A stretch of DNA of 64,000 nucleotides from Rhodocyclales bacterium (GCA_003105015.1 PQAF01000032.1:124001-188000), one strand, 5' to 3'. Counted from the first letter of the stretch, positions 8,730 through 18,250 are shown. Made by a program: numbers and translations. The notes: generated by a model not told the origin, from the sequence alone.

Positions 8730-10753
8730 GCCTGTTGCGCGTCGAATCCCTGCAAACTTCGCTCGCGGGGGCGGCAGGTGTCGTGCGCGCAGTCGACGAC
8801 GTAACTTTCGAGGTCGCCGCGGGAGAAACCTTCGCCCTGCTGGGCGAGTCGGGCTGCGGCAAGTCGATGACGGCGCTCTCGCTCATGCGGCTGCTGCCCG
8901 ATGCCGGATCGATTGTCGGTGGACGGGTCCTTTTGGGCGGGCGCGACCTGCTGGCCCTTTCCGAGTCGGAGATGCGCGAGGTGCGCGGCAGCGAGTTGGC
9001 GATGATCTTCCAGGAGCCCGCCACCAGCCTGAATCCGGTGCTGAGCGTCGGCGAGCAGATCGTCGAAGTGCTTGAACGGCATGCGTCGATAAATGGGACG
9101 GCCGCGCGCCGGCGCGCACTGGAACTCGTTGCCGCTGTCGGCATTCCCGACCCCGAACGTCGCCTGGACGAATATCCCTTCCAGCTTTCGGGCGGCATGA
9201 AGCAACGGGTCATGATCGCCATGGCGCTGGCCGGCGATCCCGCCCTGCTGATTGCCGACGAGCCGACTACCGCGCTGGATGTGACGATCCAGGCCCAGGT
9301 GCTCGAACTGCTCGGCCAGATCCAGCGCAGCCGCGGCATGGGGATGCTGCTCATTACCCACGACCTGGGCATCGTTTCCCAGCTGGCGCAGCGGGTTGGC
9401 GTCATGTATGCCGGCGAGCTGGTGGAAATTGCGGATCGTGCTGCGTTTTTCGCGTCGCCGAAACATCCCTACTCGAACAAGCTGTTTGCCGCGCTGCCGC
9501 GCCCGGAGCGGCGGGGCGCCATGCTGGAAACGATTCCGGGCAGCGTGCCGCCGCTGTCGGCGATGTTTGCCGGCTGCCGCTTTGCCGAGCGCTGCCCAAG
9601 TGCCTGGGCGCGCTGCCGGGACGAGGGACCGGCCTGGCACACGGCAGGGGAGAGCCATGCCGTGCGCTGCCATCTGTTCGACCCGACGGCGCCGGACGAG
9701 GAGGGAAGCTCCCGCATTACGGCAGCTTCCCCGCTTCAGGTTACGGACAAGGAGACCCCGCCGCCGCAGGCTGACACCTCCTTGCTGGAAGTGTCGGATC
9801 TGAAGGTGCATTTCCCGATCCGCCAAGGCGTTTTCAAGCGCGTCGTCGGACAGGTCAAGGCGGTCGACGGCGTGTCGCTGAGACTGACTTTGGGGCGCAC
9901 CCTGGCATTGGTGGGGGAGTCGGGCTGCGGCAAGACGACCGTGGGCAAGGCCATCCTGCAGTTGCTGCAACCCAGCGGCGGTAACGTACGTTTCGCCGGC
10001 GAGGAGCTCACCTCCCTGTCGCCTGCACGCCTGCGCGCATTGAGAGCGGACATGCAGATCGTGTTCCAGGACCCTTACGGGTCGCTGGACCCGCGCATGC
10101 GGGTGGGCGACATCATTGAGGAAGGCATGGCCGCCCTGGGCACGGCATCCGGGCTTGCGGTACGAGACCGGCAGATCGATGAAATGATGGCGCGGGTCGG
10201 CCTCTCTTCAGAAATGCGCGGCCGCTACCCGCATGAATTTTCCGGCGGCCAGCGGCAACGCATCGCCATAGCCCGGGCGCTGGCGGTCGCACCCCGCCTG
10301 CTGGTCTGCGACGAGCCGACCAGCGCGCTCGACGTTTCCGTGCAGGCGCAGATTCTCAACCTGCTGAAGGAATTGCAGGCTACGCTGGGCCTCGCCTACC
10401 TGTTCATTACTCACAATATCGGCGTCGTGGAATACCTGGCGCATGAGGTTGCGGTGATGTACCTCGGCCGCATTGTCGAGCGGGGCGGCGTGAGGGAAAT
10501 CCTGAACGATCCCAAACACCCCTACACGGAGGCGTTGCTCTCCGCAGTGCCGCGTCTGGATGCCGATTCGGGGCGGCCGGTCATCGTGCTCAAGGGAGAT
10601 ATGCCCTCGCCGGCCCGTCCGCCCGCAGGCTGCCACTTCCATCCGCGTTGCCCGCGCGCCATGCCGCAGTGTTCGGTTGGCTATCCTGCCGAGACGCAGC
10701 TTGGGGGTGGGCGCAGCGTATGCTGCTACCTGTATGAGCAAATCCGTTCTTAG
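8726..10753 (+). CDS. Duplicated ABC ATPase subunit, OppD-OppF fusion (YejF type)
   Basis: A 675-residue cytoplasmic ATPase with two complete nucleotide-binding domains in one chain. The N-terminal half has Walker A GESGCGKS, signature LSGGM and Walker B LLIADEP. The C-terminal half has Walker A GESGCGKT, signature FSGGQ and Walker B LLVCDEP. Each half ends with the oligopeptide-transporter tail (CRFAERCP and CHFHPRCP), whose cysteines in some members bind an Fe-S cluster. ATG at 8726 overlaps the permease stop by four bases (ATGA). It powers import by the preceding permeases. The end overlaps the convergent mltD by four bases. Confidence 0.94.
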   Translation: MSLLRVESLQTSLAGAAGVVRAVDDVTFEVAAGETFALLGESGCGKSMTALSLMRLLPDAGSIVGGRVLLGGRDLLALSESEMREVRGSELAMIFQEPATSLNPVLSVGEQIVEVLERHASINGTAARRRALELVAAVGIPDPERRLDEYPFQLSGGMKQRVMIAMALAGDPALLIADEPTTALDVTIQAQVLELLGQIQRSRGMGMLLITHDLGIVSQLAQRVGVMYAGELVEIADRAAFFASPKHPYSNKLFAALPRPERRGAMLETIPGSVPPLSAMFAGCRFAERCPSAWARCRDEGPAWHTAGESHAVRCHLFDPTAPDEEGSSRITAASPLQVTDKETPPPQADTSLLEVSDLKVHFPIRQGVFKRVVGQVKAVDGVSLRLTLGRTLALVGESGCGKTTVGKAILQLLQPSGGNVRFAGEELTSLSPARLRALRADMQIVFQDPYGSLDPRMRVGDIIEEGMAALGTASGLAVRDRQIDEMMARVGLSSEMRGRYPHEFSGGQRQRIAIARALAVAPRLLVCDEPTSALDVSVQAQILNLLKELQATLGLAYLFITHNIGVVEYLAHEVAVMYLGRIVERGGVREILNDPKHPYTEALLSAVPRLDADSGRPVIVLKGDMPSPARPPAGCHFHPRCPRAMPQCSVGYPAETQLGGGRSVCCYLYEQIRS

Positions 10754-12102
10754 TTGCGTGGCGGCCGTCGCTTGGCAGCGACGTTTTTGGCAGCCGCCCC
10801 AGGTTTTTTCTTGGCGGCGTTCTTCTGGCCGCGCTTGCCGGTGGCCATCTTCTTCTTGCCCCTGATGGGGGCCTTCCTGACGCTCGGCTTGACCACGGGA
10901 AGGTTTACCTTCAGAAGGTTGTCCGCACCCGGTTCTCCCTTGGCTGGCACCAACAGGGTATGGCCCGGCCCGATGCGCATTCTCGCGCTGATGCCATTGA
11001 CCTGCCTGAGCCGTGCCACCGTCAGGCCGTGCTTGTTTGCGACCGCAGCCAGGCTTTCGCCTTTCTTGATGGTGTAGGCCTGCCAGTTCGTCAGCGGCTT
11101 GTTGTACGCCTCGAGATTGGACAAGAACACGTCGACCTTCTCTGCCGGAAGCACGATGTTGGCTCCGCCCTTGTCCGGAATGACCGGCCGGTTGAAGGCC
11201 GGATTGAGGGCGAGAAATTCCTCGATGGTCATTTCCGCCAGGCGTGCAGCAATGGCGACATCCATGTGGGCGGAGACCTCCACCGTCTGGAAGTAGGGCT
11301 TGTTGGGAATCGGGTCCAGGCTGACGTTGAAGAGGCCGGGCTGGGCAATGATATTCTTGAGAGCCTGCAGCTTCGGCACGTACCAGCGCGTTTCATTGGG
11401 CATGGTCAGGCTCAGGTAGTCGGTCGGCAGTCCCTTGGCCATGTTCTTGTTGATGGCGCGGGCCACTGCGTTCTCGCCCCAGTTGTAGGAGGCCAGTGCG
11501 AGATGCCAGTCGCCGTGCATCTCGTATATCGATTGCAGGTAATCGAGTGCAGCGCTGGTGGAGGCGATGATGTCGCGTCGCTGATCCATCCACCAGTTCT
11601 GGTCAAGTTGGTAGGTCTTCCCCGTGGAAGGTATGAACTGCCACATGCCAGAGGCATGGGCGCGCGAATAGGCCATCGGGTTATAGGCGCTTTCGACGAT
11701 CGGCAACAGCGCAAGCTCGGTGGGCATGCCGCGTTTTTCCAGTTCCTCGACGATATGGTGCATGTAGCGACGGCTGCGGTCGACGACGCGTCGCAGGTAG
11801 TCGGGGCGGGCGAGATACCAGGCCTGCTGCTGCTGGACCAGGGGACTGTCGAGATTCGGCATGCCGAAGCCATGGCGGATGCGGTCCCACAGGTCATCGG
11901 GCGGCAGTGTCAGATCGATTGTCGCCAGGGGCGGCGGGTCTTCCTTCAGTTCAATGGTCCGGACGGGCTCGTACGATGCTGCTTGTGTCGGCACGGCAGC
12001 CGCCACAGTCGAATCACCTTCCTCGGCGGCAGCTATGGCAGAAAACTGGCAAAAGAAAAGGCAAGCAAGGATTCCCGGCAGCGCGGTCTTGAGCGTGAAC
12101 AT
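10750..12102 (-). CDS. mltD: Membrane-bound lytic murein transglycosylase D
   Basis: A 450-residue periplasmic enzyme that cleaves peptidoglycan glycan strands to 1,6-anhydro ends. It has a signal sequence at 1-26 and an SLT domain (about 120-240) with the catalytic Glu in LLPIVESAYNP. The motifs ASGMWQFIPSTG and YNWGENAVARAI follow. One clear LysM peptidoglycan-binding module lies at about 342-386 (YTIKKGESLAAVANKHG...). The C-terminal ~50 residues are very Lys/Arg/Ala-rich, an addition that could bind nucleic acid, teichoic-like polymers or the membrane. The signal peptide lacks a clear lipobox. It overlaps the ABC operon end by four bases. Confidence 0.92.
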   Translation of the reverse strand: MFTLKTALPGILACLFFCQFSAIAAAEEGDSTVAAAVPTQAASYEPVRTIELKEDPPPLATIDLTLPPDDLWDRIRHGFGMPNLDSPLVQQQQAWYLARPDYLRRVVDRSRRYMHHIVEELEKRGMPTELALLPIVESAYNPMAYSRAHASGMWQFIPSTGKTYQLDQNWWMDQRRDIIASTSAALDYLQSIYEMHGDWHLALASYNWGENAVARAINKNMAKGLPTDYLSLTMPNETRWYVPKLQALKNIIAQPGLFNVSLDPIPNKPYFQTVEVSAHMDVAIAARLAEMTIEEFLALNPAFNRPVIPDKGGANIVLPAEKVDVFLSNLEAYNKPLTNWQAYTIKKGESLAAVANKHGLTVARLRQVNGISARMRIGPGHTLLVPAKGEPGADNLLKVNLPVVKPSVRKAPIRGKKKMATGKRGQKNAAKKKPGAAAKNVAAKRRPPRN

Positions 12103-12248
12103 GGAACCTGAAAGTGCGAAAACCCAATGCTACCGTTGCCCCTCCGGGGCGTCAATTTCTCTCTCTGCAATGTCTTAAAAAATAGCGCTATCCGGCCTGT
12201 ATTCGGCTATGCTTGCCGCCAAAAGCAGGATTGGTCCACCGATTCCCA

Positions 12249-13202
12249 ATGAAAGCACTCGTCATCGAAGATACCGCGACCAGCCAGGCGGTGATCTGCC
12301 ATCTGCTGGAGCGTCTGGGCATACAGCCGATCCAGGCGCGCGATGGCCTGACCGGCATCGTCAGTTTCGAGAAGGAGCAGCCCGATCTGATTCTCCTGGA
12401 CATCATACTTCCCGGTATCGATGGCTTTGAGGTAGCCCGACGCATCCGCGCCATGGAAAAACCGGGCGAGTGGACGCCGATCATTTTCTTGACCGCGCTC
12501 ACCAAGGATGAGGACCTGGAACGCGGCATCGAGGCGGGCGGCGATGATTATCTGCTCAAGCCGGTGAGCGAAGTGGTGCTGGGCGCCAAGGTGCGGGCGA
12601 TGCAGCGCATCATCCAGATGCGTCACTCGCTGTTGGTGCTGACGCGCAAACTGGATAGCGCTAATCGCGAGCTGACGCGGCTTTCCGCCGTCGACGGCCT
12701 GACCGGGATTGCCAACAGAAGGCAGTTCGACGAGGCTTTGCTGCGTGAATGGCGGCGCTGCCTGCGCGAACGAGAACCGTTGTCGCTGCTGATGGTGGAC
12801 GTGGATTACTTCAAGCAGTACAACGATGGCTACGGCCACCAGGCGGGAGATGAGTGCCTCAAGGTGGTGGCCGGCACACTGCGAAGCAAATTGCGGCGAC
12901 CGGCCGATATCGTGGCGCGATATGGCGGCGAGGAATTCGCGGCGGTGCTGCCCGACACCGCTTCGGAAGGTGCCATTCTGGTGGCCGAAGCCATGAACTC
13001 GGCAATCCTGCAGCTTGGCATACCCCACGAGGGCTCGGCGTTCGGCACCCTCACGGTCAGCGTGGGCGTGGCGACTCTTGTTCCCGCGCAGGTTGAGGGA
13101 CTGCCCCGGCTGCTGAGTGCCGCGGATTGGGCATTGTACGAAGCCAAGCGCGAAGGGCGCAATTGCGTGCGGGTCGCCGATCCGACGCTCGTGACGGACT
13201 GA
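12249..13202 (+). CDS. Response regulator with GGDEF domain (diguanylate cyclase)
   Basis: A 317-residue two-domain signalling protein. An N-terminal receiver domain (about 1-120) has the acidic pair in VIED, the phospho-accepting Asp in LILLDIILPG and Lys in LLKP. A GGDEF domain (about 155-315) carries RYGGEEF, the active form. An RPAD motif five residues before GGEEF matches the inhibitory I-site, so product feedback by cyclic di-GMP is likely. ATG 12249 is chosen because it gives the normal MKALVIED receiver start; an upstream in-frame ATG (12213) adds 12 unrelated residues. No cognate kinase is adjacent. It sits between mltD and gloB, divergent from mltD. Confidence 0.92.
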   Translation: MKALVIEDTATSQAVICHLLERLGIQPIQARDGLTGIVSFEKEQPDLILLDIILPGIDGFEVARRIRAMEKPGEWTPIIFLTALTKDEDLERGIEAGGDDYLLKPVSEVVLGAKVRAMQRIIQMRHSLLVLTRKLDSANRELTRLSAVDGLTGIANRRQFDEALLREWRRCLREREPLSLLMVDVDYFKQYNDGYGHQAGDECLKVVAGTLRSKLRRPADIVARYGGEEFAAVLPDTASEGAILVAEAMNSAILQLGIPHEGSAFGTLTVSVGVATLVPAQVEGLPRLLSAADWALYEAKREGRNCVRVADPTLVTD

Positions 13203-13205
13203 CTG

Positions 13206-13970
13206 TCAGCGGAAGCTGTTCTTCCATTCCCGCAAGGCGGCAAATACCTCATTGGGACCAGCCAGGCGGGTTCCGCAGTGGCGCGCGGCAGAGGCAGCAA
13301 CCTCTGCTTCCGCACAGCGCAGGAAGGGGTTGGTCTCGCATTCTTCGGCAAGCGTGCAGGGTACGGTCGCTTGTTCGCTGGCGCGCAGTTGGGCCACTCG
13401 CCCGGCCCGTTCCTGCAGTGTGACGTTCCCGGGCTCCACAGCCAGGGCAAAGCGTATGTTCGACTGCGTGTACTCGTGAGCGCAGAACACCTTCGTGTCC
13501 GGGGGCAGGGCGGCCAGCTTGCTCAACGAGGCCCACATCTGCTCCGCGGTCCCCTCGAACAGCCGGCCGCAGCCGCAGCCGAAAAGAGTGTCGCCGCAGA
13601 ACAGTGCGCCATGGCCGTAATAGGCAATATGGCCGCGTGTATGGCCGGGAACCTCCAAAACCCGGAAATTCTCCTTGAAACCCGGCGGGATGACAGTGTC
13701 GCCTTCGCGCAACGGAACCGTGATGCTGGCGATCGGCTCGTTCGCAGGGCCGTAAACCGGGGCCGGATGCCGTGCGATCAGGCCGGCGACCCCGCCGGTG
13801 TGGTCGCCGTGATGATGTGTGAGCAGAATGGCGGCCAGACTGGCGTTCTCGTCCGCCAGATAGCGCAGCACGGGGGAGTCGTCGCCCGGGTCGACTGCGA
13901 CGACGCAGCGACCTTCCCGCAGCAGCCAGATATAATTGTCCTCGAACGCGCGCAAGGCTTGAATGTCCAT
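13206..13970 (-). CDS. gloB: Hydroxyacylglutathione hydrolase (glyoxalase II)
   Basis: A 254-residue metallo-beta-lactamase-fold enzyme that hydrolyses S-D-lactoylglutathione to D-lactate and glutathione, the second step of methylglyoxal removal. The metal-binding motif THHHGDH is at residues 51-57. Further ligands are in GHTRGH and CGDTLFGCGCGRLFEG, and the C-terminal HxxY-type substrate region includes CAHEYTQSNIRFA. Length matches the family (about 255). It is divergent from the methyltransferase-rnhA-dnaQ operon, a typical proteobacterial arrangement. Confidence 0.95.
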   Translation of the reverse strand: MDIQALRAFEDNYIWLLREGRCVVAVDPGDDSPVLRYLADENASLAAILLTHHHGDHTGGVAGLIARHPAPVYGPANEPIASITVPLREGDTVIPPGFKENFRVLEVPGHTRGHIAYYGHGALFCGDTLFGCGCGRLFEGTAEQMWASLSKLAALPPDTKVFCAHEYTQSNIRFALAVEPGNVTLQERAGRVAQLRASEQATVPCTLAEECETNPFLRCAEAEVAASAARHCGTRLAGPNEVFAALREWKNSFR

Positions 13971-13997
13971 TGCGTGATTCTCTGACTTCGGAGCGAA

Positions 13998-14720
13998 ATG
14001 TCAATTCCCGGACTCGATGCCTGGCTGGATACCCCGCAGGGGAAATACATCCTCGAATGGGAACAGGCGCGTTTTGATCAGATGGTGGTCGACATTTTCG
14101 GCTTCAATGCTGTGCAGATCGGCCTGCCGCAATGCGATTGCCTGCGGGCGAATCGCATGCCGCTGCGTTTTGTCTATGATTCTGCTCCGCCCGCCAGGGT
14201 GATCGGCGACTCCCATCACCTGCCCCTGGCCGGAAACAGCGTCGACCTGGTCGTCCTGCCGCATATCCTGGAATTCGCGCCCGACCCGCACCAGATACTG
14301 CGCGAGGTCGAGCGCGTACTGGTGCCGGAAGGGCAGGTGTTGATCTCGGGATTCAATCCTTTCAGTCTCTGGGGCATCAAGCGGCGACTGGCCGGCCGGG
14401 GGGCAGCTTTTCCCTGGCAGGGGCAGTACTTCAGCGTGCGACGGCTGAAAGACCTTCTGACCTTGCTCAGCTTTGAAACCCAGGCTGGCTGCTTCGGCCG
14501 TTATTCGCCCGCGGTGATGCAGGAAAAATGGCTGCGCCGGTGGCATTTTCTTGAACTGGCGGGCGACCGTTGGTGGCCGATTGCCGGTGCCGTGTATCTC
14601 CTGCAGGGTATCAAGCGTCAGCATGGCCTGCGCCTGCTCACGCCGGCCTGGCATGACCGCAAGGCGCGTGCCAAGGCGCTGGCGCCTGCGGTACAGAGAA
14701 TCCAGAAGGACGGCCGGTGA
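13998..14720 (+). CDS. SAM-dependent methyltransferase (type 11 like)
   Basis: A 240-residue predicted class I methyltransferase found conservatively between gloB and rnhA in proteobacteria. The glycine-rich SAM motif is weak; the recognisable part is the [47 protein letters not shown] stretch (about 73-115), in which Asp in VDLV and the post-motif are typical of the family. The substrate is unknown. It overlaps rnhA by four bases, so the two are translated together. Confidence 0.85.
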   Translation: MSIPGLDAWLDTPQGKYILEWEQARFDQMVVDIFGFNAVQIGLPQCDCLRANRMPLRFVYDSAPPARVIGDSHHLPLAGNSVDLVVLPHILEFAPDPHQILREVERVLVPEGQVLISGFNPFSLWGIKRRLAGRGAAFPWQGQYFSVRRLKDLLTLLSFETQAGCFGRYSPAVMQEKWLRRWHFLELAGDRWWPIAGAVYLLQGIKRQHGLRLLTPAWHDRKARAKALAPAVQRIQKDGR

Positions 14721-15175
14721 GCGCGGCAACGGAGATTGTCGAGATATACACCGACGGCGCCTGCAGCGGGAATCCGGGCCCTGGCGGGTGGGGTGCGCTG
14801 CTGAGGATGGGCGGGCACGAAAGGGAACTGTTCGGGGGCGAGGCGGATACGACCAACAACCGGATGGAGCTCACCGCGGTGATCCGCGCCCTGGAGGTCC
14901 TCAAGCGCCCGGTGCATGCCCGCGTGCATACCGATTCGCAATATGTGCAGAAGGGCATCAGCGAGTGGATTCACGCCTGGAAAAAACGCGGCTGGCGTAC
15001 CGCTGACAAGCAGCCGGTGAAGAATGCCGAGTTGTGGCGGGAACTGGACGAACTGGCATCGCGCCATCGCATCGAATGGCGCTGGGTGAAGGGCCATGCC
15101 GGCCATGTCGAGAACGAGCGTGCCGACGCACTCGCGCGCCGTGGTATCGATTCCTTGAAAGGAACGCACGCTTGA
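14717..15175 (+). CDS. rnhA: Ribonuclease HI
   Basis: A 152-residue enzyme that cuts the RNA strand of RNA-DNA hybrids, removing R-loops and helping primer removal. The four carboxylates are present: Asp13 (IYTDGAC), Glu51 (RMELTAV), Asp73 (HTDSQYV) and Asp137 (ERADALA). His127 lies in KGHAGH. Length equals that of E. coli RNase HI (155). Translation starts at GTG 14717, overlapping the upstream stop (GTGA). dnaQ follows with a three-base overlap. Confidence 0.96.
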   Translation: MSAATEIVEIYTDGACSGNPGPGGWGALLRMGGHERELFGGEADTTNNRMELTAVIRALEVLKRPVHARVHTDSQYVQKGISEWIHAWKKRGWRTADKQPVKNAELWRELDELASRHRIEWRWVKGHAGHVENERADALARRGIDSLKGTHA

Positions 15176-15873
15176 GGCAGGTTGTACTCGATACGGAAAC
15201 AACGGGCCTCGATTTCCGCCTTGGCGACCGTGTCATCGAGATCGGGTGCGTTGAGCTGCTCAACCGCAAGCTGACCGGGCAACGCTTTCATCGCTATATC
15301 AACCCGGATCGCGAGGTCGAGGCAGGTGCGCTGGCCGTGCATGGCCTGTCGAATGAATTCCTGCAGGACAAGCCCCGGTTCGGCGAAATCGTTGCGGAAT
15401 TTCTCGATTTCATCCGCGGGGCCGAACTGGTCATCCACAATGCGGCATTCGATGTCGGCTTCCTTAACAACGAGTTGGCCCTGCAGAAGGAGTCTCTGCT
15501 GGAGCAAGCCTGCGCGGGGGTGGTCGACACGCTGAAGATGGCGCGCGAACTGCATCCCGGACGAAGGAATTCCCTGGATGCGCTTTGCGAGCGCTATGCC
15601 ATCGACAACTCCGGCCGGACGCTGCATGGCGCCCTGCTGGATGCCGAACTGCTGGCGGAAGTCTATCTGGCCATGACGCGCGGCCAGGAAAGCCTGATCA
15701 TGGAGATCGACGCGGCAGCAACCCCGGTTCTGCAGGCCGGACTGGCGGCGCAACGTCCGGCCCTGCTCGTGCTGCGAGCCAGTGCTGACGAGTTGGCGGA
15801 ACACGAGAGGGTCCTTGCGGAAATAGGCAAGGAAAGCAAGGGCAACTGCATCTGGCCGGTTTCAGGAAGTTGA
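15172..15873 (+). CDS. dnaQ: DNA polymerase III epsilon subunit (3'-5' proofreading exonuclease)
   Basis: A 233-residue exonuclease subunit that proofreads for the replicative polymerase. The DEDDh motifs are visible: Exo I in [10 protein letters not shown], Exo II in [14 protein letters not shown], and Exo III with His and Asp in [15 protein letters not shown]. The C-terminal tail contacts the alpha subunit. The start is taken as TTG at 15172, which gives the family N-terminus [16 protein letters not shown] overlaps the rnhA TGA and follows an AAAGGA site eight bases upstream. An upstream in-frame ATG lies deep inside rnhA and gives a foreign sequence. rnhA-dnaQ adjacency is standard in proteobacteria. 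Confidence 0.94.
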   Translation: MRQVVLDTETTGLDFRLGDRVIEIGCVELLNRKLTGQRFHRYINPDREVEAGALAVHGLSNEFLQDKPRFGEIVAEFLDFIRGAELVIHNAAFDVGFLNNELALQKESLLEQACAGVVDTLKMARELHPGRRNSLDALCERYAIDNSGRTLHGALLDAELLAEVYLAMTRGQESLIMEIDAAATPVLQAGLAAQRPALLVLRASADELAEHERVLAEIGKESKGNCIWPVSGS

Positions 15874-17853
15874 ATTGCCGGACTGTCGCACCCGTTGGTC
15901 GGTCAGGGTGAAGTAGAACGTCGAGCCGGCCTCGAGGCAGCTGTCTGCCCAAATGCGGCCTCCATGCAAATGGATGATGCGTTGAACCGTCGCCAGCCCG
16001 ATGCCGGTGCCCTCGAACTCCTCCGGACTGTGCAGCCGCTGGAAAGCGGCAAAGAGCTTGTCGGCGTATTTCATATCGAACCCTGCACCGTTGTCCCTGA
16101 CATAGAACACTTGATCCCCGTTTTCCTCGCGACAGCCGAACTCGATGATCGGGTGGTTGCGTTTTGAGGTGAATTTCCAGGCATTGCCCAGCAGGTTTTG
16201 CAGGACGGCCTGCAGCAGCACAGGGTCGCCCTGCGTAACGAGATTCTCCTGCACGTGCGTCTCGACCTTTCTTTCCGGCTCCGATTCGGCAAGCTCCAGA
16301 AGCAGGGCAAGTGCCATGTCGCTGATGCGAACCGACTCAAGCCGGACTTCGCTGCGGGCGACTCGGGACAGTTCCAGCAGGTCGTCGATGAGATCCCCCA
16401 TGCGGACACTGGCTTTCCGAATCCGCTTCAGATGGTCCAGTGATTCGGCTTTGTCGCAGCCCTGGCAGCCTTCCTCCATCAGATGGGCAAAGCCGTTGAT
16501 GCCGCGCAGAGGGGCGCGCAGGTCATGGGAGATGGAGTAGCTGAACGCCTCCAGTTCCTTGTTGGTGGCAGTGAGCTGTCGTGTGCGCTCCGCCACGCGT
16601 CGTTCCAGATCGGCATTGAGCTGAACAATCTTGTCTTCGGCCTTCTTCCGCGCCGTGATGTCCTCCTTGACAGCAATGAAGTGTGTGATCCGGCCATGCT
16701 CGTCCCTGAGCGAGGAGATGCGCGTATCCTCCCAGAACAGATCACCGTTCTTTTTCCGATTCAGCAGTTCGCCACGCCATTCCCGGCCAGCGCGAATGGT
16801 TGCCCAGAGGTTGCGGTAGATGGCCGATGAGGTCAGGCCCGATTTCAGAATGCCGGGTGTTTTCCCGATCGTCTCCTGTGGCGTATAGCCGGTAACCTCG
16901 GAGAACTTTGGATTGATGTATTCGATTATGCCCTGCGGATCTGTGATGACGACTGTCGCGGGGCTGGATTCGATTGCCTGCGACATCTTGCGCAGGCTGT
17001 GGCTGGTTTCCCTCAATTGGGCGACATCCTCGGCGATCTGCTCCATGTCCTTTTGGATGGTGTCCGCCATCTGGTCAAAAGCCAGTGCGACTTCTCCGAT
17101 CTCATCCTGGGAACGGTAGCCGACACGGGCATCGTGGCGCCCGCTTGCGAAAGCGCGGCTTGCCCTCACGAGGCGGCGGAGCGGCAGCACCACCTGGTAG
17201 CGAATAACCAGCAGACTGAAAATGAGCATGGCCAGATCGAGCATGGCCAGTCGATAGAGGTTGCGCATCGCCTCGTCTTCGATAAGCTCGGCGTTCGTGG
17301 CGAGGGTGGCAGCGATGACGTCCGCCAACTCGAGGATGGCCTTGCCGTCGCGGTACAGGTGGTCCAGTTCGGCCTTGATGTTCTGTTGAGAGATGGCCCC
17401 TGTCAGGATGCCATCAATTTTCTGCCGGTAATTGATCGAGTGCCTCCAGGCCGATTCAATGGCGTCCTGCAGGTTCGGCGGCAAGGCTTTGACCTCCTGG
17501 CCGGAAAGCTTGCCTCCGCCGTCGAGTACGGCAAGGGTTTCATCGAGACGTTTCAATCTGTCTTCAATCGCCGTCCGGTCGGCATCCAGCCCCTGCACGA
17601 GACGGTAAGTGTCGAGTTGGATGCTCTGGCTGATCCAGCGCAGGCTGCCCGTCAGATTGATCAGTATTGCCGTTCCTTGGAGGCGCAGAAACGAGGACTG
17701 GATCACGAATACGTTGCCGGCACCGATAACGATCAGCACGGCAAAAAGGAGCATGAGTTTCTTCCGGATTGTCAGGCGCGCAGCACGGTGCAACAGCGAT
17801 GCGTTTGGCATCGCCTGCCCCTTCTCCTGGCATGAATCCGTTGCAATGTTCAT
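15862..17853 (-). CDS. Membrane sensor histidine kinase (PilJ/NarX-like input, HAMP, PAS, HisKA, HATPase)
   Basis: A 663-residue inner-membrane kinase. Predicted order: TM1 (about 33-52), a periplasmic helical domain (53-205), TM2 (about 208-225), HAMP (about 226-285), PAS with PAC (about 305-415), a coiled linker, HisKA with FSYSISHDLRAPLRG, and HATPase with QNLLGNAWKFTSK, DNGAGFDM and GTGIGLAT. The periplasmic part contains INLTGSLRWISQSIQLDTYRL, which resembles PilJ-type domains and, with an eight-residue insertion, the P-box of nitrate sensors NarX/NarQ. The kinase core is of the phytochrome-related class. No response regulator is adjacent. Its end overlaps dnaQ by 12 bases (convergent). 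An in-frame ATG at residue 15 is an alternative start. Confidence 0.9.
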   Translation of the reverse strand: MNIATDSCQEKGQAMPNASLLHRAARLTIRKKLMLLFAVLIVIGAGNVFVIQSSFLRLQGTAILINLTGSLRWISQSIQLDTYRLVQGLDADRTAIEDRLKRLDETLAVLDGGGKLSGQEVKALPPNLQDAIESAWRHSINYRQKIDGILTGAISQQNIKAELDHLYRDGKAILELADVIAATLATNAELIEDEAMRNLYRLAMLDLAMLIFSLLVIRYQVVLPLRRLVRASRAFASGRHDARVGYRSQDEIGEVALAFDQMADTIQKDMEQIAEDVAQLRETSHSLRKMSQAIESSPATVVITDPQGIIEYINPKFSEVTGYTPQETIGKTPGILKSGLTSSAIYRNLWATIRAGREWRGELLNRKKNGDLFWEDTRISSLRDEHGRITHFIAVKEDITARKKAEDKIVQLNADLERRVAERTRQLTATNKELEAFSYSISHDLRAPLRGINGFAHLMEEGCQGCDKAESLDHLKRIRKASVRMGDLIDDLLELSRVARSEVRLESVRISDMALALLLELAESEPERKVETHVQENLVTQGDPVLLQAVLQNLLGNAWKFTSKRNHPIIEFGCREENGDQVFYVRDNGAGFDMKYADKLFAAFQRLHSPEEFEGTGIGLATVQRIIHLHGGRIWADSCLEAGSTFYFTLTDQRVRQSGNSTS

Positions 17854-18084
17854 GGGCCCTTTAAGCGTTATGCCGGCCTATGCCGGATATCGAAAAAGCC
17901 TGCGGGGATAAGGCAGATTCCGGTGCCATGCATAGTGGCACGGCAGTACGACAATCTGGTCTGGGCGGATCTGGGCCCGGGATGGCGCTGGGGATTGCGG
18001 CAAGCCCGTCGCCAGATAGGTCTAACGGCGAGCAGGCAAGCAACTTTATATCACGTTTATATTTAAATTGTTACAAGAAGAGCT

Positions 18085-18112
18085 TTGAAAAGGAAGTGGT
18101 TTCGGCTACAAT
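18085..18112 (+). promoter_or_regulatory. sigma-70 promoter of tRNA-Val(GAC)
   Basis: TTGAAA (18085-18090) and TACAAT (18107-18112) are 16 bases apart and lie 12 bases before the mature tRNA 5' end. The preceding region 17990-18080 is AT-rich compared with its surroundings. Confidence 0.75.
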
Positions 18113-18123
18113 GCGCACCTTTC

Positions 18124-18200
18124 AGGCGCGTAGCTCAGCTGGTTAGAGCACCACCTTGACATGGTGGGGGTCGTAGGTTCGAGTCCTATCGCGCCTACCA
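18124..18200 (+). tRNA. tRNA-Val (anticodon GAC)
   Basis: The acceptor strands AGGCGCG and CGCGCCT pair, the anticodon loop is TTGACAT (GAC), the T-arm is standard and CCA is encoded. It precedes the thrS operon. Confidence 0.95.
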
Positions 18201-18228
18201 ATTCGAAAACAGAAGTCAGAGGACGGGG

Positions 18229-18250
18229 GCCGAAGCGGCTTCGGTTTTCT
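18229..18250 (+). terminator. Intrinsic terminator after tRNA-Val
   Basis: CCGAAG (18230-18235) pairs with CTTCGG (18239-18244) around CGG, followed by TTTTCT. It separates the tRNA from thrS, although read-through into thrS is possible. Confidence 0.7.
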
